64,000 bases of DNA from JACKAQ01 sp965227145. GTDB taxonomy: Bacteria > Calditrichota > Calditrichia > RBG-13-44-9 > J075. The stretch spans positions 2,480,001 through 2,544,000 of the forward strand of contig OZ245730.1 of NCBI GenBank assembly GCA_965227145.1. The letters run 5' to 3'. The notes under the pieces are model-generated. The model did not search any database and was not told where the DNA came from. It worked only from the letters and a program-made list of their open reading frames with translations. Both the position numbers and the translations under genes were made by a program. Below, one piece after another: positions 46,564 to 55,450 of this stretch; the first letter of the stretch is position 1, and each line of letters starts with the position of its first letter.

Positions 46564-46896
46564 ATGAATTTCATTTTTAAAGTAGCGATATTAAGCGGCA
46601 TCATCTTTTTGGTAGCTCAGTTTCTTCCCGGTATTCGTTTGAAAAATTACACAACGGCGTTAATTGTTGCCGTCGTTTATGCGCTATTAAATGCATTATT
46701 TTTCTGGGTTTTGTTTATCATTTCACTACCTGCGGTGCTCATTACTTTCGGGTTATTTGTGTTTGTTATCAACGCAGGATTGCTGTGGGTTACGGATAAG
46801 TTGATCGAAGATTTTGAAATAAAGAACATACCGACGCTCTTTTTAGCAGCTTTATTTATTACCATCGGTTCGCAAATTGCGCAGTGGCTGTTTTAA
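46564..46896 (+). CDS. Small membrane protein of the phage holin 4_2 / YvlD family
   Basis: The protein has 110 residues and four predicted membrane helices. Its features are FLPGIRLKNYTTALIVAVVYALLNAL, then LPAVLITFGLFVFVINAGLLWVTDKLIEDFEI, the usual YvlD/Phage_holin_4_2 layout. Despite the name these are chromosomal membrane proteins of unknown role and not evidence of phage. It has a GGAGG site and its own terminator, so it is a single-gene unit. Confidence 0.85.
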   Translation: MNFIFKVAILSGIIFLVAQFLPGIRLKNYTTALIVAVVYALLNALFFWVLFIISLPAVLITFGLFVFVINAGLLWVTDKLIEDFEIKNIPTLFLAALFITIGSQIAQWLF

Positions 46897-46924
46897 AAAA
46901 TTGCGGTTTCAATTGTATCTTTCT

Positions 46925-46957
46925 AAAGCACCGGGGAAATTTTTCCGGTGCTTTTTT
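46925..46957 (+). terminator. Terminator after the YvlD-like gene
   Basis: A 10-base-pair stem (46925-46934 with 46945-46954) leads into a T run ending at 46957. It lies 28 bases after the stop. Confidence 0.85.
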
Positions 46958-46997
46958 CATTTATTTCATAAATGTTGCAATATTATTTCTCCCTTTT

Positions 46998-47026
46998 TTG
47001 CCACCCGATTCATACTAAATTATGAA
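46998..47026 (+). promoter_or_regulatory. Candidate promoter of the TonB receptor/DUF4249 pair
   Basis: TTGCCA (46998-47003) and TATGAA (47021-47026) are 17 bases apart, matching the sigma70 boxes at five and four of six positions. It starts about 40 bases after the preceding terminator. Confidence 0.35.
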
Positions 47027-47109
47027 TTCAAAAATATGAGAACTTGTTCAGTTTTTCTTCGTTCTATGTGACATTAAGAACAAAGTAACTTATGATTAAA
47101 GGAAACCAG

Positions 47110-49353
47110 ATGGCATTTTCTGTTAGATTGTTAGAGCGAATTTGGGTATTACTGTTGCTTCTGAATATTGGAGTGTTGGCGCAGCCCGGCATAATTACCG
47201 GCTATGTTAAAGATGCCACATCCGGCGAAACCCTGATTATGGCGAATGTTTACATCGATGGAACCCAGCAAGGCACAACCACAAACAATAGCGGTTACTA
47301 TACGATGCCAGATGTAAAACCGGGCGAATACACTTTGGTTGCCAGCTATATCGGTTTTCTGGATTTCCGTAAAAAAATCACGATTGCTCCAGGTTCTGCG
47401 CTGCGGATTGACATTGAGTTGAGCCCTGCTGTTGTGGAAGGCCAAACGGTTACTGTTGAGGCTGAATATTCTTTCGAGGAAGAAAAGCAGGTGGGCGTTC
47501 TGGATATGCAACCCGCACAAGTGCGCGATTTACCCGCAATTTTGGAAGCAGATTTATTTCGGGCAATTCAACTGCTGCCGGGTATAAAAGCCAGCTCTGA
47601 TTTTTCCAGCGGGTTATATATTCGCGGCGGAAGCCAGGATCAAACACTGATTTTATTGGATCGTACCACCGTTTACAATCCTTCGCACTTTTTTGGGTTT
47701 TTCTCAACATTTAATCCAGATGCGATAAAGGATGTGCGAATTTACAAAGGCGGATATCCGGCAGAATATGGCGGAAGGCTTGGCTCGGTCATCGATATTT
47801 TTAATCGAGATGGCAACCGGAAGGAATTTCAGGGGCGATTGAGCGTTGGTTTACTGGCTTCGCGATTAAATCTGGAAGGACCGATTCCCAAAGGTTCGGT
47901 GATGTTTGCGCTGCGCCGCTCGACACTGGAGCCATTGCTGGCAGCTTTGCGCAACTCGATAGACGATGTGCCGGATGCGTTCTATTTTTACGATCTCAAC
48001 GGGAAAATCAATTACGATCCCAACGAAAACAACCGGCTGAATTTTGCATTTTACGCCGGAACAGATAACGTCGAATTCCCGTTTGCAGAAGATGCGGAAT
48101 TCAACCTGAATTACGGCAACCGAACATTCAGCACCAACTGGACGCACGTTTTCTCAAAAAAGCTGTTTTCGAACTTTACGCTAACTGCATCAAATTATTT
48201 TAGTTATCCGCGTTTTTTAATCAACTCAACACCTTTTGAGCGAGACAATACAGTTAGCGATTATTCTGTAAAAGGTGATTTCGAATATATTCCGTCCGGA
48301 AAATTTCAGTTTAAAACCGGATTTTGGGCCGGTGCATTGGAGCTTGCCGTTCGGAACAGGTTTGATAATGAAGAAACGCTCAACGAAACCATCGATGCCA
48401 AATATGGCTCAGCTTATGTGGAAAATCAGTGGAAACCGTCCGAACGGATGAGTGTGAAAACCGGGCTTCGCGGCAGCTACATCGACAGCGGCGATTTTTA
48501 TCGATTGGAACCGCGCATCTCCGCAGAATATTTTTACCGTACGGATATGCTGTTTCAGGTCGCATACGGGCGATATTACCAATATTTAACGCTCATCACC
48601 AACGAAGCTTTCACCGGATTTGACACATGGCTAACCACTGACGATGGCGTGCCGCCGGCATGGGGCGATCAATTTGTGGTCGCACTGAAAACCAAACCCA
48701 GCGAAACCTACAATTTTGATGTCGAGTTGTATTACCGCAACATGCGGGAATTATTCGAACTCGACCCGCGCGTGCAAGACCCCGCCGGACTGGATTACAA
48801 CGAACTCTTTCGTTTCGGAAAAGGCTATGCGTACGGGGCGGAATTTTTTCTGCAAAAGCGCAAAGGCAAGCTCAACGGATTTTTGGGATACACATGGGGA
48901 ACCAGCCGCCGCCGTTTCCCGGAATACAATAACGATCAGTATTATCCCCCCAAATTTGACCGGATTCACGATGTAAATTTGGTCATGAATTACCAATTGT
49001 CAAAAAAATGGCGTGCAACAGTCGTGTTTAATTACGCCACAGGGCAGGCATACACAGATGTTCTGGGCAGCTACGAACTCAATTTCCCGACATCGTCGAA
49101 CGAGTTGGACCCGTTCATTGTCGGCGGATTGAATGCCTCAAGATTGCCTGCGTATCACCGGCTTGACATTGGGTTTACCCGAAACGGTAAGCTCTTTAAA
49201 TTGCCGTATGAATTGCAATTGCAGGTGATCAATTTGTATTCGAGACGCAACATTTGGTTCTATTCATACGACCTCACCGAAAACCCTATCGTGCGCGAAG
49301 ACGTGCGAATGTTGCCGATTATCCCCAACATTTCGTTCACTATCGATTTCTAA
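47110..49353 (+). CDS. TonB-dependent receptor with carboxypeptidase-like N-terminal domain (SusC/FecA-like, DUF4249 partner type)
   Basis: I chose the ATG at 47110, which has AAAGGAA just before it; the ATG at 47092 is the alternative. The protein is 747 residues with a signal peptide ending near VLAQ. Residues about 25-110 are the CarboxypepD_reg-like domain (GIITGYVKDATSGETLIMANVYIDG). The plug follows with LRAIQ-like FRAIQLLPGIKASSDFSSGLYIRGG and VRIYKGGYPAEYGGRLGSVIDI. The remainder is a beta-barrel ending IPNISFTIDF. It is followed 40 bases later by a DUF4249 lipoprotein, the common FCB pairing. The ligand is unknown. Confidence 0.92.
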   Translation: MAFSVRLLERIWVLLLLLNIGVLAQPGIITGYVKDATSGETLIMANVYIDGTQQGTTTNNSGYYTMPDVKPGEYTLVASYIGFLDFRKKITIAPGSALRIDIELSPAVVEGQTVTVEAEYSFEEEKQVGVLDMQPAQVRDLPAILEADLFRAIQLLPGIKASSDFSSGLYIRGGSQDQTLILLDRTTVYNPSHFFGFFSTFNPDAIKDVRIYKGGYPAEYGGRLGSVIDIFNRDGNRKEFQGRLSVGLLASRLNLEGPIPKGSVMFALRRSTLEPLLAALRNSIDDVPDAFYFYDLNGKINYDPNENNRLNFAFYAGTDNVEFPFAEDAEFNLNYGNRTFSTNWTHVFSKKLFSNFTLTASNYFSYPRFLINSTPFERDNTVSDYSVKGDFEYIPSGKFQFKTGFWAGALELAVRNRFDNEETLNETIDAKYGSAYVENQWKPSERMSVKTGLRGSYIDSGDFYRLEPRISAEYFYRTDMLFQVAYGRYYQYLTLITNEAFTGFDTWLTTDDGVPPAWGDQFVVALKTKPSETYNFDVELYYRNMRELFELDPRVQDPAGLDYNELFRFGKGYAYGAEFFLQKRKGKLNGFLGYTWGTSRRRFPEYNNDQYYPPKFDRIHDVNLVMNYQLSKKWRATVVFNYATGQAYTDVLGSYELNFPTSSNELDPFIVGGLNASRLPAYHRLDIGFTRNGKLFKLPYELQLQVINLYSRRNIWFYSYDLTENPIVREDVRMLPIIPNISFTIDF

Positions 49354-49393
49354 ACTATGATGACTAATTGAAAAGCTGATAAAAAGGTATCCC

Positions 49394-50296
49394 ATGAAAA
49401 CATATCGTAAGTTCATTTTATTCAGTGTATTAGCAACAATTTTCGGGTTCACGTTTTCCTGCGATGTGGAGAACACCGATCAGTTTGAACCGGAATATGT
49501 TGTTGAATCCTACATGTATGCGCTGGAGCCGTTACCGGAAATCCGGCTGTCTCAAACCATCGGTTTTGGCAAACCGTATAATTTTGAAGATCTGGCCATC
49601 AGCAATGCCAATGTTTCTGTTACTTTAGCCGGAATCAACAGCCCGGATGTCGAATTTCGTTATCAGGAAAGCGCCGAGCGCGGTGTCTATCTCCCGGAAA
49701 ATAATACACATCTCGTGCAGCCGCTGCGTAGCTATTCGCTGGAAATAACCTTTCCCGACGACGATGCAATCCTCCGTTCCACTACGTTGGTGCCGGACAC
49801 ATTTCAGATTTTGACATCAACCGCGGATTCAGTGGTGTTCGGTTCTTCAGCTCAGTTGGAAATAGACCTGTCGTCCAGTTTTTATCCCGGTCGTCAAAAT
49901 ATTTATGTTTTTTCAACAGAATCTTTCGAACCGACAGTTGAAAATCTCACTCCTTTTTTCAACGATTTTTTTGACGAGGAAGAGGATGATATCGAAGATT
50001 TTAGAATCAATGAATCGCCACCGTTTAACGAAGAAAATTACGACCGGAATCCGGATGGCTCCCTAACCATCAAATTACCGTGGATTGCCATCACTTTTTT
50101 CGGTCCAAATCAAATTTCCGCAAATGCATTGGATGATAACATTTATAATTACATTACATCTGCGGTATTGCAATCCGGCGGTTCTACGCTTTCGCCCGGC
50201 GAAATACCGAATATTATTGATCCGATTGATGGGGGAGTCGGTATCTTTGGCAGCTATGCCAGGGTAACAAAAATGCTTTATGTTAAACGGCAATAG
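49394..50296 (+). CDS. DUF4249 family lipoprotein
   Basis: The protein has 300 residues with a lipoprotein signal (LATIFGFTFSCDVEN, Cys23). The mature N-terminus EPEYVVESYMYALEPLPEIRLSQTIGF and NANVSVTLAG match DUF4249, surface lipoproteins found beside TonB receptors in Bacteroidota and relatives. It is rich in beta strands and has an acidic stretch (DDFFDEEEDDIEDF-like, near residues 195-205). It probably forms a lid or ligand-capture partner for the receptor before it. No ligand can be inferred. Confidence 0.88.
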   Translation: MKTYRKFILFSVLATIFGFTFSCDVENTDQFEPEYVVESYMYALEPLPEIRLSQTIGFGKPYNFEDLAISNANVSVTLAGINSPDVEFRYQESAERGVYLPENNTHLVQPLRSYSLEITFPDDDAILRSTTLVPDTFQILTSTADSVVFGSSAQLEIDLSSSFYPGRQNIYVFSTESFEPTVENLTPFFNDFFDEEEDDIEDFRINESPPFNEENYDRNPDGSLTIKLPWIAITFFGPNQISANALDDNIYNYITSAVLQSGGSTLSPGEIPNIIDPIDGGVGIFGSYARVTKMLYVKRQ

Positions 50297-50425
50297 TGGT
50301 TGTGAAAATTCGTACTTTTTTATTAATTTCCTTTAATCAATGGTGATCAGTCATTAAAATATGGCATCTATTTAGAAATGATGTTATCTTGAAATGATTT
50401 TGAGAGGCGATTTGTCCCAATTGGC

Positions 50426-51037
50426 ATGAGAATAACAGCAGACAATATATCGAAATATTTCCAACGCCGGCAGGTGTTAAAAAACATCCATTTTCAGATC
50501 GATTCACCCGGCACACTGGTTGTTACCGGACCGAACGGAAGTGGAAAATCAACGCTTGTGCGGATCATTTGCGGCTTGATGGGTGCCTCCAATGGCACCG
50601 TCAGTTTTATTGAAAACGGGAAAACACTCGATCAGATTGATGCCGCACAGCAAATAGGGCTTGTCAGTCCATACCTTCAATTATATAAAGATCTCACTGC
50701 CTGGGAAAACCTCAGTTTCTTTGCCAAATCCAGAACAGGACATGTTGAAAAAAAGCGGATTTTGGAATTACTAACCGCAGTTGGGCTTCAGAATCGCCTG
50801 CACGATCCGCTCAGGGCATATTCATCGGGGATGTTGCAACGTGTAAAATATGCAGCAGCGCTGTATCACCAACCGAAAGTCCTCATTTTGGATGAGCCGA
50901 CGGCAAATCTGGATGAAACAGGGAAACAATGGGTTTACAGCATTATCGAAACTTACAGACAGTCAAACATTGTCATTATCGCGACCAATGAACCGGAGGA
51001 AGTTGTTCTTGCAACGCAGCGTGTGGATGTTACTTAA
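50426..51037 (+). CDS. ccmA: Heme exporter ABC ATPase
   Basis: This 203-residue ABC ATPase has Walker A GPNGSGKST, the signature AYSSGMLQRVKYAAAL and Walker B VLILDEPTANLD. Its length and the ccmB-ccmC-ccmE-ccmF neighbours identify it as CcmA. ATP hydrolysis releases holo-CcmE from the CcmABCD complex during cytochrome c maturation. It is the first gene of the ccm operon, and the ccmB start lies just behind its stop. Confidence 0.92.
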   Translation: MRITADNISKYFQRRQVLKNIHFQIDSPGTLVVTGPNGSGKSTLVRIICGLMGASNGTVSFIENGKTLDQIDAAQQIGLVSPYLQLYKDLTAWENLSFFAKSRTGHVEKKRILELLTAVGLQNRLHDPLRAYSSGMLQRVKYAAALYHQPKVLILDEPTANLDETGKQWVYSIIETYRQSNIVIIATNEPEEVVLATQRVDVT

Positions 51038-51047
51038 ACAAGGTGGA

Positions 51048-51692
51048 ATGGTTTTCGAAAAAGATTTGCGTTTGGAATTTCGCACGCGGTATGCATTAAA
51101 TGCAATTGCCATGTTTGCGGTAATTACTTTAACGGCAGTAAGTTTTTCGATCGGACCGACAAAATTAAGCCCGGAAGTGCTGGCACCACTTTTTTGGATC
51201 ATCCTGTTTTTTGCCGCGATGGCCGGGTTATCGCATGTTTTTGTTCGCGAAGAAGAGCAGCAAACCGCCGATACACTGCGCCTCGTTTTACCGCCGAATG
51301 CAGTTTTGATTGGAAAATGGCTCTTTAATGTGGTATTATTATTCGGCTTGGAACTCATTATAGTGCCACTTTATATGCTTATGATGAGCGCTGTGCCAAA
51401 AAGTGGCACCGTTTTCTTTACAATTTTAATACTCGGAAGTTTGGCTTTATCCTCTGTAGCTACCATTATTGCAGCGATTATCGCACTTGCCAGCAGTCGT
51501 GGCGCGCTTTTTGCAGTTGTAGCTTTTCCGATTGCGCTCCCGGTTTTGATTCCGGCAATTAACGGAACAAAGCTGGCATACGAGGGTGGCGCATTTGCAA
51601 ACAGCTATTCAGACGTGCAGGTTCTATTTTCGTTTACTATTGTAATTATCACGGCTTCTGTATTATTATTTGAATTTATCTGGAATAAATAA
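51048..51692 (+). CDS. ccmB: Heme exporter membrane subunit
   Basis: The start is taken at ATG 51048, just after an AAGGTGG site; the frame stays open upstream into ccmA, and 51027 is a possible alternative. The protein is about 214 residues with six membrane helices. It begins FEKDLRLEFRTRYALNAIAMFAVITL, the CcmB pattern, and has FVREEEQQTADTLRLVLPPNAVLIGKWLFN. It forms the membrane part of the CcmAB transporter. It lies 12 bases before ccmC. Confidence 0.9.
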   Translation: MVFEKDLRLEFRTRYALNAIAMFAVITLTAVSFSIGPTKLSPEVLAPLFWIILFFAAMAGLSHVFVREEEQQTADTLRLVLPPNAVLIGKWLFNVVLLFGLELIIVPLYMLMMSAVPKSGTVFFTILILGSLALSSVATIIAAIIALASSRGALFAVVAFPIALPVLIPAINGTKLAYEGGAFANSYSDVQVLFSFTIVIITASVLLFEFIWNK

Positions 51693-51704
51693 CGGAATAT
51701 CGAT

Positions 51705-52388
51705 ATGAGCCTCATCAATAAATTGGGGAAAATTGGATTAGGAATTTGGATGGGTGGTGTTATTTGGGCTGCATTTATGTATGCGCCACGCGCCAAAGCA
51801 CTTGGCGAAACCACCCGGATTTTGTTTTTTCACGTTCCCTGCGCATGGATTGCAACATTGGCATTTCTGGTTTCTGCCGTTTACAGTGTGCAATATCTGC
51901 GACGAAACCGGGTTTCGGATGATATCTGGAGCACTTCATCGGCACACCTTGGCTTGATTTTTACCATTTTGGCCACAGTGACCGGCGCCATCTGGGCGGA
52001 CGAAATTTGGGGGCATCCGTGGAATTGGGATCCGCGCCAAACGTCAATTTTTATATTACTGTTGATTTATGCTGCATATTTCGCATTGCGCTCCGCTGTT
52101 GAGGACGATGAAAAACGTGCCCGTCTCGCCGCAGTCTATTCGATTATCGCATTTCTGACGGTGCCGTTTTTTATGTATATCGTGCCGCGAATTTATGAAT
52201 CGCTCCACCCGGATCCATTGATCAATTCCGAAGGTAAAATCAAAATGAGTGGACGCATGCGCGAAGTTTTCTTTGCGTCGTTGTTTGGATTTACATTTTT
52301 ATACGTCTGGATGTTGAGATTGAAGGCAAAACTGGCCATTCGTGAAAATTACATCGAAAAACTAACAATGAACCGAGCAGAAGGATAA
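51705..52388 (+). CDS. ccmC: Heme exporter protein CcmC
   Basis: The protein has 227 residues and six membrane helices. The tryptophan-rich heme-handling motif reads WGHPWNWDPRQTS, with flanking heme-ligand histidines in the expected helices (VPCAWIATL near the start). CcmC loads heme onto CcmE at the periplasmic face. It is placed between ccmB and the CcmD-like gene with 12- and 5-base gaps. All features fit the family. Confidence 0.93.
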   Translation: MSLINKLGKIGLGIWMGGVIWAAFMYAPRAKALGETTRILFFHVPCAWIATLAFLVSAVYSVQYLRRNRVSDDIWSTSSAHLGLIFTILATVTGAIWADEIWGHPWNWDPRQTSIFILLLIYAAYFALRSAVEDDEKRARLAAVYSIIAFLTVPFFMYIVPRIYESLHPDPLINSEGKIKMSGRMREVFFASLFGFTFLYVWMLRLKAKLAIRENYIEKLTMNRAEG

Positions 52389-52393
52389 TCGAG

Positions 52394-52597
52394 ATGATGA
52401 TTGCGTTAGCAACACTGTTGCCCGATACCCTGAAAACGATGACTCAACCGCAAGAAAAAGTTGTTGGTGAAGATATATATGTCGTAATGATCGTTACAAT
52501 GATTGTTTGGGGCGGGATTTTTTTCTATTTGATGTATCTGGATAGAAAAGTAAAAAATTTGGAAAAAAGAATCGAAATGGATGAAGAAACTGTATAA
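52394..52597 (+). CDS. CcmD-like small membrane protein
   Basis: The protein has 67 residues and one membrane helix (IYVVMIVTMIVWGGIFFYLMYLD), followed by a basic-acidic cytoplasmic tail (RKVKNLEKRIE). Size, topology and position between ccmC and ccmE match CcmD, which holds CcmC and CcmE together. CcmD proteins are poorly conserved, so the call rests mostly on context. GGATAATCGAG precedes the ATG. Confidence 0.75.
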   Translation: MMIALATLLPDTLKTMTQPQEKVVGEDIYVVMIVTMIVWGGIFFYLMYLDRKVKNLEKRIEMDEETV

Positions 52598-52621
52598 CCA
52601 CCATTTAAACGGAGTCAAGTT

Positions 52622-53008
52622 ATGAAGGCTAAATATATCGTCGGGATAGGAATCATTCTATTGTTTCTGGGGTTTGCCGGAATGAACCTGCAACAATCCA
52701 TGACACCATATGTTTCCGTTGCCGAGGCAAGGGACAAAGGCACCGCAGTGCAAATAAAAGGCTCGCGTGTCAGCGGATCGGACATGTTTGATATTGAACA
52801 TAAAACCTTCAATTTTAAGATATTGGACGAAGCCGGTACAGAGGTTCAGGTAATTTACGACGGTGTCAAACCGTCGAATTTTGATGAAGCGATGGAAATT
52901 GTCGCAAAGGGTCGTTTTAATGGCGATGTTTTTCATGCCAGCGAAATTCTTGTAAAATGCCCCTCCAAATATGAAGCTGAAACCTTTGAGGGAGGAGCCA
53001 GATCATGA
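52622..53008 (+). CDS. ccmE: Heme chaperone CcmE, Cys variant (CxxxY)
   Basis: The protein has 128 residues with an N-terminal membrane anchor and an OB-fold domain (VQIKGSRVSG, VIYDGVKPSNFDEAMEIVAKGRFNGDVFHASEILVKCPSKY). Classical CcmE binds heme covalently through His in HxxxY. Here the motif is C113-PSK-Y117, the CxxxY form known from Desulfovibrio and some archaea, where Cys replaces His. The gene overlaps ccmF by four bases (ATGA). Cys-type systems usually lack ccmG and ccmH, and neither is present in this operon. Confidence 0.92.
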   Translation: MKAKYIVGIGIILLFLGFAGMNLQQSMTPYVSVAEARDKGTAVQIKGSRVSGSDMFDIEHKTFNFKILDEAGTEVQVIYDGVKPSNFDEAMEIVAKGRFNGDVFHASEILVKCPSKYEAETFEGGARS

Positions 53009-55374
53009 TTACTGGCGTCATTTTAATTGCACTTTCTTTTGTTGCGGCTATTACGGCAACAACTGCATATTATCTATATTACAGGGATGGCAACGATCGA
53101 ATGTTCGATTTTGCCAACCGCAGCTTTTGGGTTACTGGTTTCGGTGTTCTGATTTCCCTGGTTTATCTCATTTTTCTGATAATGAACCACAACTTCGAAG
53201 TTAACTACGTTTACAGTTATTCTTCGCGGATACTCAATAAATTCTATCTGTTTTCCACACTTTGGGCTGGCCAGCAGGGCACATTTTTGCTGTGGTTAAC
53301 CTATGGATTTATTTATGGCATTATTTTGATGCGGAAAAATGCACGAAAAAATCCATTGCTTATGGTTTACCTCAGCCTTGTCCAGGCTTTCCTTTTGTTG
53401 ATTTTGCTCAAAAAGAGCCCGTTTACAATGATTTGGCATCAATATGCTGAAGTTCCGGTTGGATTTGTTCCTCAGGATGGCGCCGGGTTAAACCCATTGT
53501 TGCAAAATCCGTGGATGGTTATTCACCCGCCGACACTTTTTGTCGGATATAGCTCAACGGTAGTGCCATTCCTGTTTGCAATGTCTGCGCTGATTCGCCG
53601 CGATCATCATTCGTGGATAAAAGATGCCCGCCCGTGGGTCATTTTTAACACCATGATTCTTGGTGTCGGTATCATCATGGGTGGATACTGGGCTTATGTA
53701 ACATTAGGCTGGGGCGGATACTGGGGATGGGACCCTGTTGAAAATGCATCATTGGTTCCGTGGATTTTCAGTATCATTTTATTGCACGGTATGTTGATTC
53801 AGCAAAAACGAAAATCATTAGTAAGAACAAATTATTTGTGGGCAGGACTATCGTTTTTAACAATGCTGTGGGGATCGTATCTCACACGGTCAGGTGTTCT
53901 AACAGATTTTTCGGTGCACTCATTTGCACCATCCGGGCTTAGTGCTTATCTGGTATTGTTCCAGGCTGTATTTACTGGATTATTTCTGTTCTTCTGGGTT
54001 CGGTTCATGATTGATTACATTCGTTCCGGATCTACGCCGGTCGAATTTGGCAAAGGAATGTTCAATCGCGAAACCTTCATTTTCTTTGGAATGATGGCGC
54101 TTATTTTCGTCGCATTTTTTGTATTGCTGGGCACTTCTGCGCCGCTTTTCACCCAATGGTTTGGCGACCCGATCAGTCTATCACCGGATTTCTACAACAC
54201 AATGATCATTCCTGTTTCTGTGTTTATGTTTACGATGATTGCAATTGCACCACTTCTCGCATGGAAAACATCTGAACTGCGCAATAAATCGACCATCATT
54301 GGTGCTGCGATTGCCGCACTGATTTTGACAGGTGCCGCAGTAACACTCGGTTTGGGAACCATGACTTCGATCGGTGAACACACACCTTATTACGCGATTG
54401 AAGGCACAGTCACACCGGCATTTTTTGAACAACTCCGCGATGTATTATTCAGCGGCGCGTTAAAATATTCGCCATATTTGATGTTCTTTTTGGCATGCAT
54501 GGTTATCATTATTAACGCAAAAGTTGCCGGATTATTTATCAAACGCAACCTGAGCAAAGCCGGTGGATATATCACCCACATCGGTTGGGGCTTTATGCTG
54601 ATCGGAACAATCACATCATCAGTATATGACACCAGCGAAAAAGTAATGTTGCCCAAAGGCGAATTCACCGAAGCTGCCGGCGGATATCAAATCCAGTTCA
54701 TCAGCTTTATCGATATGCCGGACGGACGCGACCGCGTAAAACTTCGGGTTCGCACCACGCACGGCAATGAATATGACGCATACCCGCAATTCTATTATAG
54801 CGAATATACCAAAGGCTATATGGTTGCGCCGGATGTTCGCGCCCAATTTGCTCGCGATGTTTACATTTCACCGATTTCCTACACGCCGGCACGGTTGACC
54901 AGTCAGCAAGAGGTAACCCTCACCAAGGGTCAATCGACCACGTTGCTCGGCAAAAAAATCACTTTCAACAGCTTCAAAACGGAAATGGGAGCCGCAGCAA
55001 AAGTTACCGCAATGGTTACAGTTGAAGCGGAAGTTGATGGAAAAACAACTACTTACGATGTGATGCCAACGCTGGTTGCCAACGGCGGACAAATGTCGCA
55101 CGAACCCATTCCGATTGAAGATACCGGTTACCGCATCGAACTGACCGGCGTAAATGCCGGATCGGGACAGGCGAAATTGATGGTTTATGCGCCTGCAAAA
55201 CCGGGTGATGTGCCTCGCGATATGCTGGCAATCGAACTCAGCGAAAAACCGTTTATCAGCATTTTATGGCTCGGCAGCATCACATTTGCGCTCGGTGCCT
55301 TTTTTGCACTGACCGGTGGTTTACAAAAGCGTTTTGTCACGAAAAAGCGCGAGGAAATTGAAGAAGTAGCCTAA
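53005..55374 (+). CDS. ccmF: Cytochrome c heme lyase subunit CcmF
   Basis: The protein has 789 residues and about 15 membrane helices. The heme-handling motif is WGGYWGWDPVENASLVPW, with conserved periplasmic histidines around NPWMVIHPPTLFVGY and GMLIQQKRKS. A C-terminal periplasmic beta domain of about 200 residues precedes the last helix. It joins heme from CcmE to apocytochromes. It is last in the operon, with a terminator 17 bases after the stop. It is longer than the ~650-residue E. coli CcmF because of the extra periplasmic domain. Confidence 0.92.
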   Translation: MITGVILIALSFVAAITATTAYYLYYRDGNDRMFDFANRSFWVTGFGVLISLVYLIFLIMNHNFEVNYVYSYSSRILNKFYLFSTLWAGQQGTFLLWLTYGFIYGIILMRKNARKNPLLMVYLSLVQAFLLLILLKKSPFTMIWHQYAEVPVGFVPQDGAGLNPLLQNPWMVIHPPTLFVGYSSTVVPFLFAMSALIRRDHHSWIKDARPWVIFNTMILGVGIIMGGYWAYVTLGWGGYWGWDPVENASLVPWIFSIILLHGMLIQQKRKSLVRTNYLWAGLSFLTMLWGSYLTRSGVLTDFSVHSFAPSGLSAYLVLFQAVFTGLFLFFWVRFMIDYIRSGSTPVEFGKGMFNRETFIFFGMMALIFVAFFVLLGTSAPLFTQWFGDPISLSPDFYNTMIIPVSVFMFTMIAIAPLLAWKTSELRNKSTIIGAAIAALILTGAAVTLGLGTMTSIGEHTPYYAIEGTVTPAFFEQLRDVLFSGALKYSPYLMFFLACMVIIINAKVAGLFIKRNLSKAGGYITHIGWGFMLIGTITSSVYDTSEKVMLPKGEFTEAAGGYQIQFISFIDMPDGRDRVKLRVRTTHGNEYDAYPQFYYSEYTKGYMVAPDVRAQFARDVYISPISYTPARLTSQQEVTLTKGQSTTLLGKKITFNSFKTEMGAAAKVTAMVTVEAEVDGKTTTYDVMPTLVANGGQMSHEPIPIEDTGYRIELTGVNAGSGQAKLMVYAPAKPGDVPRDMLAIELSEKPFISILWLGSITFALGAFFALTGGLQKRFVTKKREEIEEVA

Positions 55375-55390
55375 ACTTCATACTTTTTTG

Positions 55391-55425
55391 AAACAGCCGG
55401 GCATTTCTGTCCGGCTGTTTTTTTT
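55391..55425 (+). terminator. Terminator of the ccm operon
   Basis: A perfect 10-base-pair stem (55391-55400 with 55411-55420, loop of ten) runs into eight T's. It lies between ccmF and the menD start. Confidence 0.88.
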
Positions 55426-55450
55426 ATCCACGTATCATCCCAGAACCAAC

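Noticed and set aside
55388..55450. An upstream TTG start for menD
   Set aside because: The added segment runs through the ccm terminator hairpin; the GTG at 55451 gives the normal MenD N-terminus.
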